From Liolophura sinensis (lineage: Eukaryota; Mollusca; Polyplacophora; Chitonida; Chitonidae), in the NCBI RefSeq assembly GCF_032854445.1, contig NC_088295.1:19767385-19831384 (forward strand): 64,000 bases of DNA, given 5' to 3'. This document shows, in pieces, positions 62,001 to 64,000 of this stretch. A model generated the notes under the pieces. The model was given only the letters and a program-made list of their open reading frames with translations. It had not been told where the DNA came from and did not search any database. Numbering within the stretch: the first letter of the stretch is position 1; each line of letters begins with the position of its first letter. Both the position numbers and the translations under genes were made by a program.

Positions 62001-62205
62001 AAAAACATGTTAATTGGTTGATATTCGCTTTTCTGCATTTATTTCAATATGCACATACCCTGCTCGCAGTTATTTATGTCCTGTACCTGTGACCCCTTAC
62101 AGAGACGATACACAGCACCTCCAAACCAGGCAGGCCTGAAGTTGAAGTCTGTGATAGGGTACAACGGGAATGGAAGGGGAAACATGGTGTGGCAGCCAGA
62201 CTCAG
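41945..62205 (+). CDS. WDR90: WDR90/POC16 centriolar WD40 protein (3' end outside window)
   Basis: Centriole inner-scaffold and microtubule-wall protein. Coding exons: 41945-41954, 42444-42535, 42761-43073, 43403-43573, 43896-44019, 44353-44423, 44879-44973, 45374-45616, 46498-46551, 46945-47013, 47370-47480, 47787-47932, 48189-48246, 48411-48529, 48748-48909, 49364-49488, 50004-50120, 50478-50548, 50799-50963, 51390-51529, 52479-52740, 54147-54317, 54816-54944, 55660-55793, 56347-56387, 58547-58696, 59757-59848, 61388-61561, 62103-62205. All junctions are GT-AG and keep phase: 3712 nt, 1237 codons and one base. The N-terminus WQHPYVNVFKHF and the block SLGLSGRYFYLLFKPIPSKY match WDR90. Vertebrate WDR90 is about 1750 residues, so roughly the last 500-600 lie beyond the edge. 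Exon 8 could instead end at 45652 (also in frame). Confidence 0.95.
43735..43797 (+). mobile_element. SINE-like 3' tail fragment
   Basis: CACCATAATATGGCTGAAAT followed by ATTGATAATGTG and an ATTC-like tail. It is a diverged relative of the 7746-7816 tail and lies in WDR90 intron 4. Confidence 0.55.
44353..46551 (+). CDS. WDR90: WDR90 exons 6-9: linker before the propeller
   Basis: Exons 44353-44423, 44879-44973, 45374-45616 and 46498-46551 encode a poorly conserved linker of about 155 residues (237-391) between the CFA20 domain and the WD40 region. Exon 8 is Val/His/Asp-rich, with motifs such as KVQVIYRDRSVHILTEIG, and is the least family-like part of the model. Its end could be CAG|GTAGGG at 45616 or GAG|GTATTG at 45652; both keep phase 0. 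Exons 6 and 7 are short and Pro/Ser-rich. Confidence 0.75.
45240..45345 (+). mobile_element. SINE family A 3' fragment beside exon 8
   Basis: Contains GGTTTCCTCCCACCAGAATG, ATCGAAATATTCTTGAGTAC, GGCGTAAAACACTAATCAG and ATAAATAAATT, matching the 3' third of the 54.35-54.60 kb element. It ends 28 bp before the first base of WDR90 exon 8, so only the acceptor and pyrimidine tract separate them. Confidence 0.85.
46945..55793 (+). CDS. WDR90: WDR90 exons 10-24: WD40 propeller region
   Basis: Fifteen exons encode residues about 392-1050, the first WD40 array. Conserved landmarks include LKRIIGYGGASHKY, VVYPCHAVVVAMNV, HQRFFIGHTDK, VRVWNFRTGECLAM, LCGVGKDGHS, VRLWRVKDGCLRSG, GYIVEIDYQKLSIRHVRRLL, DDGYLRLWPLDFS, HEGPVTAVDISADG, HTIRVWDSDSLQQ, VVKIWDYN and VFIGHSEAINQVQFMPDG. 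These parallel vertebrate WDR90 in order and spacing. Exon 19 overlaps an in-frame tandem duplication (50847-51190). The introns here carry three tandem arrays and several SINEs. Confidence 0.94.
47628..47786. repeat. about 30-bp tandem repeats ending at the exon 12 acceptor
   Basis: Five to six imperfect copies of a unit like TTGCCTGTCAGGTATCGTGT ATTCTTT in intron 11. The last repeat, TTGCCTACCAG|GTGTCGTGTG, is the real 3' splice site and first bases of exon 12. The array therefore looks like expansion of the intron-exon boundary itself. Confidence 0.75.
49732..49850 (+). mobile_element. tRNA-like SINE head (family C)
   Basis: GGCATGGCTGAGTGGTTGAGG (A-box-like) and ATTGGTTCAAATCCAGCC (B-box-like) lie about 45 bp apart. 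The sequence between and beyond cannot fold as a full tRNA with an acceptor stem, so a SINE relic is more likely than a tRNA gene. It is in WDR90 intron 16. Confidence 0.55.
50847..51190 (+). repeat. WDR90: in-frame tandem duplication of WD40 blade and splice donor in WDR90 exon 19
   Basis: Units begin at 50847 (147 bp), 50994 (144 bp) and 51138 (partial). Each full unit holds most of a WD40 blade ending HTIRVWDSDSLQQ plus the donor CAG|GTAAGC and about 31 bp of former intron. The second unit is one codon shorter. The frame stays open from 50799 through 51200. Splicing from the first donor (50963) gives the conserved protein; the second donor (51107) would add 48 codons, also in phase. Confidence 0.92.
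51560..52066. repeat. about 62-bp imperfect tandem repeat in WDR90 intron 20
   Basis: About eight diverged copies of a unit containing CCAGGTGTATGATCCATCC, TGAAACAGGTGGCAGA, GAGGTTTAAGCCTACACC and TGGGAAAAGG. Several copies are shortened. Minus-strand open frames across it are by-products of the periodicity. Confidence 0.88.
52831..53630. repeat. 23-bp minisatellite, about 34 copies, WDR90 intron 21
   Basis: About 800 bp of ATTGTGATTACTCAGAATACAGC-type 23-mers with a few variable positions. The GGATACAGCATTTTGATTAC variant recurs 92 and 184 bp apart (4 and 8 units), so blocks of several units were copied together. Confidence 0.96.
54349..54599 (+). mobile_element. tRNA-derived SINE (family A), full length, with 9-bp TSD
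   Basis: Begins GTAGCTCAGTTGGTTAGCGC, has a B-box-like GAGTTAAAGTCC, and ends GAAATATTATTGAGTACAGC then ACCAATC(AAAT)n. The flanking direct repeat TTTATAGTG is at 54340-54348 and 54600-54608. It is the plus-strand counterpart of the 13.75-14.02 kb copy and lies 31 bp past the exon 22 donor. Confidence 0.92.
56000..56262 (+). mobile_element. SINE family A variant, diverged
   Basis: A-box-like ACCAGCTCAGATGGTTAAAG, B-box-like GCATTCAAACCC, then TCCTCCAACCCATAAACC, TGACCGCCATCATGTAAGTG and CACCAATCAAATAAATAAAT. It shares its 3' end with 39.01-39.13 kb. It lies in WDR90 intron 24, ending about 85 bp before exon 25. Confidence 0.8.
56347..61561 (+). CDS. WDR90: WDR90 exons 25-28: inter-propeller linker
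   Basis: Exons 56347-56387, 58547-58696, 59757-59848 and 61388-61561 encode about 139 residues (1065-1203) of hydrophilic linker rich in Ser, Pro, Asp and Lys. Examples are PRQTPPKPAKYDSPVRIDD and IPPQKAPSSDEDE. Vertebrate WDR90 has a similarly variable, Pro/Ser-rich linker here. Phases 2, 1, 1, 0, 0 all agree, and each exon has good splice sites. Individual exons have little recognisable homology, so small missed or alternative exons are possible. Confidence 0.82.
57885..58040 (+). promoter_or_regulatory. promoter-like patch inside WDR90 intron 25
   Basis: A CCAAT box (57896-57900), CRE-like TGTGACGCG (57906-57914) and an inverted CCAAT (ATTGG, 57928-57932) sit about 25-60 bp before an ATG at 57958. 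That ATG opens only a 26-codon frame. It could be a relic of a mobile-element promoter or an internal promoter. Evidence is motif-level only. Confidence 0.25.
59240..59650 (+). other. unexplained CpG-richer patch in WDR90 intron 26
   Basis: Higher GC and CpG than its surroundings (for example TTCGTTTTCCGCTTGACAAT and GGACGCGATGGACTCAGCG). It has a short frame starting ATGGAGGACGCGATGG near 59528 that runs about 44 codons. No splice sites join it to WDR90 in phase. It is possibly a mobile-element 5' end. Confidence 0.3.
60128..60551. repeat. 53-bp tandem repeat, eight copies, WDR90 intron 27
   Basis: Units start at 60128, 60180, 60234, 60287, 60340, 60393, 60446 and 60499, 52-54 bp apart. Each has GATCCAACTGTCAAAAACTA then GCTTTTTCCA. 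The core AAAAACTAGCTTTTT is nearly palindromic. The variable half of the unit changes between copies while the core is almost constant. Confidence 0.95.
62103..62205 (+). CDS. WDR90: WDR90 exon 29: start of the next propeller (last exon in window)
   Basis: Begins RRYTAPPNQAGLKLKSVIGY and includes NGNGRGNMVWQPDS, closely matching the WDR90 block that opens the second propeller region (VVGYSGNGRANMVWRPD in vertebrates). It ends in phase 1 at CTCAG|GTAACA. The following intron runs past 64000, so the remaining exons are outside. Confidence 0.93.
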
Positions 62206-62251
62206 GTAACACGTCTGGATACAGATAGTAGTCACTCCATTCGATTGTATA

Positions 62252-62526
62252 AGTGAGTGAGTGAGTGCTTGGGGTTTAACGTCTTACTAAAGATTTTTTT
62301 AGTCATATGATGACAAAGGAATCCTTAGAGTGCGTGTATTGTGCCTCCTTGTTGCAGGACAGATTTCCACCGCTTTTTTATCTAGTGCTGTTTCACTGAG
62401 ACGCCTTATCGAAGGCAAGTAAGGCGCCCCGCCCGAGCCATTATACTGATTCGGGTCAACCAGTCGTTGCAGTATTCCCTTCATGCTGAACGCCAAGCGA
62501 GGAAGTTACAACTTCCTCTTTTAAGG
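62252..62526 (-). mobile_element. SINE family B copy, 5'-truncated
   Basis: (GAGT)n, GCTTGGGGTTTAACGTCTTA, TTTTTTTAGTCATATGATGA and onward to GAGGAAGTTACAACTTCCTC, matching the reverse complement of 28.98-29.24 kb. The tRNA-like head is missing. A weak direct repeat (TGTATAAG and TGGATAAG) flanks it. It starts 46 bp after the exon 29 end. Confidence 0.88.
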
Positions 62527-63119
62527 TTGGATAAGAGAAACTCTCATTCTTAGTATTATTTAAGCTTATCACCTGAACTTAAGGTGTTTGATCACAGTTA
62601 CACACCTTGTCAGGAGTTACTTAATTTTCTGAGGGCTTTCAGAAAAGATGTGGTAGAATACAAATTTGTGGATATTTGACATTAGGAGAAGCACAAATAC
62701 ATTTTGTGTCACAGGCTGCAGGGTAGCTTGCAATTTTCTAGAGCCTATAAGGCAATAAAGGTGCATGTCTGAAGGAATCATGTTTGTAGTTGTATTTTCT
62801 TTGATAGTACGTATCATCTTTATCTCAGTAGCATTATCTGAACTTATGAAACGATGTGACTGATGAGCAGCGTGTAATTGGCTTATACACTGGTGTATAA
62901 CCGCCTTATACACTGTTATATGATCATCACTGCTCTTGTTCAGAGAACCTGGACAATATGGAAAATAAAACACTCGCGGGCAACAATATTGCCAGTATAT
63001 AATCTCAGTTCCACATGTTCTCCTTCTTCTAGTGCCCAAGGTGGAAATAAGCAGCGGTGCTCTTTCATATGACCTTTCATCAAGTTTGCTGGAAACATTC
63101 CAACACTGTGGCATATGCA

Positions 63120-63254
63120 TGGAAAAGATTGCCAGTATACTTGTCCAAGGCCACTGGTTTACCCAGGGCAATCCAGTTTTCTCCACTTCTAATATTTTGA
63201 CCGACCAAAGTTTGCCTTTTCAAATATCAATCAAAAAAAAAAAAAAAAAAAATT
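63120..63254 (+). mobile_element. probable SINE relic with A tail
   Basis: CCACTGGTTTACCCAGGGCA, ATCCAGTTTTCTCCAC and TATTTTGACCGACC resemble the distal body of family A variants. An A run follows at 63233-63252. The rest of the element, if it extends left, is not recognisable. A long minus-strand open frame overlaps this region and is judged non-coding. Confidence 0.4.
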
Positions 63255-63312
63255 AAAGACCAATGTAAAATTGACTGTTTTAAAAGTTGTCAGTCTTGGC
63301 ACTTACTCACGT

Positions 63313-63545
63313 GGGTGTTTATTTATTTATTTGATTAGTGTGTTACGTCATACTCAAGAGTATTTCACTTATACAACAGTGGCCAGCATTATGGTGGGAG
63401 GAAGCCATCATGACCATAGGCTGGTTGCTGGCAGACCTTCCCACCTATGGCTGGAGAGGCAGCCAGCATGAGCTAGAATTGAACTCACAGTGATCTTATT
63501 GGTGAGTCTCTTGGTCATTGCGCCGGGCTGACTCATTGACCACAG
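63313..63545 (-). mobile_element. SINE family A copy, minus orientation
   Basis: (TTTA)n, GATTAGTGTGTTACGTCATA, CTCAAGAGTATTTCACTTAT, GGCCAGCATTATGGTGGGAG, GGTTGCTGGCAGACCTTCCC and GCCAGCATGAGCTAGAATTG. It is nearly full length but lacks part of the tRNA-like head, where it meets the 58-bp array. Confidence 0.88.
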
Positions 63546-63554
63546 CGGCTCATA

Positions 63555-64000
63555 GCATAACGGTTTTTGCTTAAAGACCACCAGCCCTTGCGGAGGCCTG
63601 ACAGACAATGTATCCTAATGGTTCTTGCTGGAAGACCACTAGCCCTTGTGGGGGCCTGACTGACAATGTAGCCTAATGATTTCTGCTGGAAGACTGCCAG
63701 TCCTTGTGGAGGCCTGACTGACAATGTAGCCTAATGGTTCTTGCTGGAAGACCACTAGCCCTTGTGGAGGCCTGACTGACAATGTAGCCTAATGATTTCT
63801 GCTGGCAGACTACCAGTCCTTGTGGAGGCCTGACTGACAATGTAGCCTAATGGTTCTTGCTGGAAGACCGCTAGCCCTTGTGGAGGCCTGACTGACAATG
63901 TAGCCTAATGATTTCTGCTGGAAGACTGCCAGTCCTTGTGGAGGCCTGACTGACAATGTAGCCTAATGGTTCTTGCTGGAAGACCACCAGCCCTTGTGGA
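63555..64000. repeat. 58-bp tandem repeat with alternating unit types, open at the window edge
   Basis: GGCCTGACTGACAATGTAGC recurs every 58 bp (GCCTGA at 63596, 63654, 63712, 63770, 63828 and on). Odd and even units differ consistently (GGTTCTTGCTGGAAGACC versus GATTTCTGCTGGAAGACT), making a 116-bp higher-order unit. The array continues beyond the window. Confidence 0.95.

Noticed and set aside
62617-63186. 189-codon minus-strand open frame in the last WDR90 intron
   Set aside because: It has no recognisable domain or expected codon pattern, overlaps a SINE-like relic with an A tail and lies wholly in an intron.

Overview
The window is animal nuclear DNA: AT-rich, with GT-AG introns, long introns, tRNA-derived SINEs and many minisatellites. 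It holds two protein-coding genes head to head and nothing prokaryotic or organellar. The repeats (elements ending in an ACTCAAGAATATTTCACTTA-type block, (GTGA)n and (ATTC)n tails, and abundant ACATGTAC words) suggest a lophotrochozoan, most likely a mollusc. That identification is inference from pattern memory.

Minus strand, about 0.5-41.6 kb: a single MICAL-like (MICALL) gene. I could join eleven coding exons in frame into 1195 codons: CH domain (three exons, 19.3-11.3 kb), a short linker exon, one 2640-bp exon carrying a degenerate LIM domain and a long disordered Pro/Lys/Ser-rich tail, then six exons forming the bMERB Rab-binding domain, with the stop at 1231 and a poly(A) signal near 541. 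A 5' untranslated segment abuts the ATG exon and begins at a good 3' splice site. The best upstream donor found is at 41472, so intron 1 is probably about 22 kb and fills 19.4-41.5 kb. That intron holds SINEs, satellites and a dense cluster of CAGGTR motifs, but no convincing gene.

Plus strand, 41.9 kb to beyond the right edge: WDR90 (POC16), a centriolar protein with an N-terminal CFA20/DUF667 domain and WD40 propellers. Twenty-nine coding exons join in frame (1237 codons), and the last third lies outside the window. Exon 1 codes for only three complete codons plus one base, and its ATG is 473 bp from the MICALL 5' exon. The CpG-rich stretch between them (YY1-like, NRF1-like and CRE-half sites) looks like a shared bidirectional promoter.

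The WDR90 half is unusually rich in tandem arrays. They lie in introns 11, 20, 21, 27 and 29, and one array at exon 19 duplicates a WD40 blade in frame together with its 5' splice site. Several SINEs have intact target-site duplications. No tRNA or rRNA gene, CRISPR array or viral gene was recognised. The two genes have no known joint pathway; MICALL acts on Rab-positive recycling membranes and WDR90 in the centriole wall.
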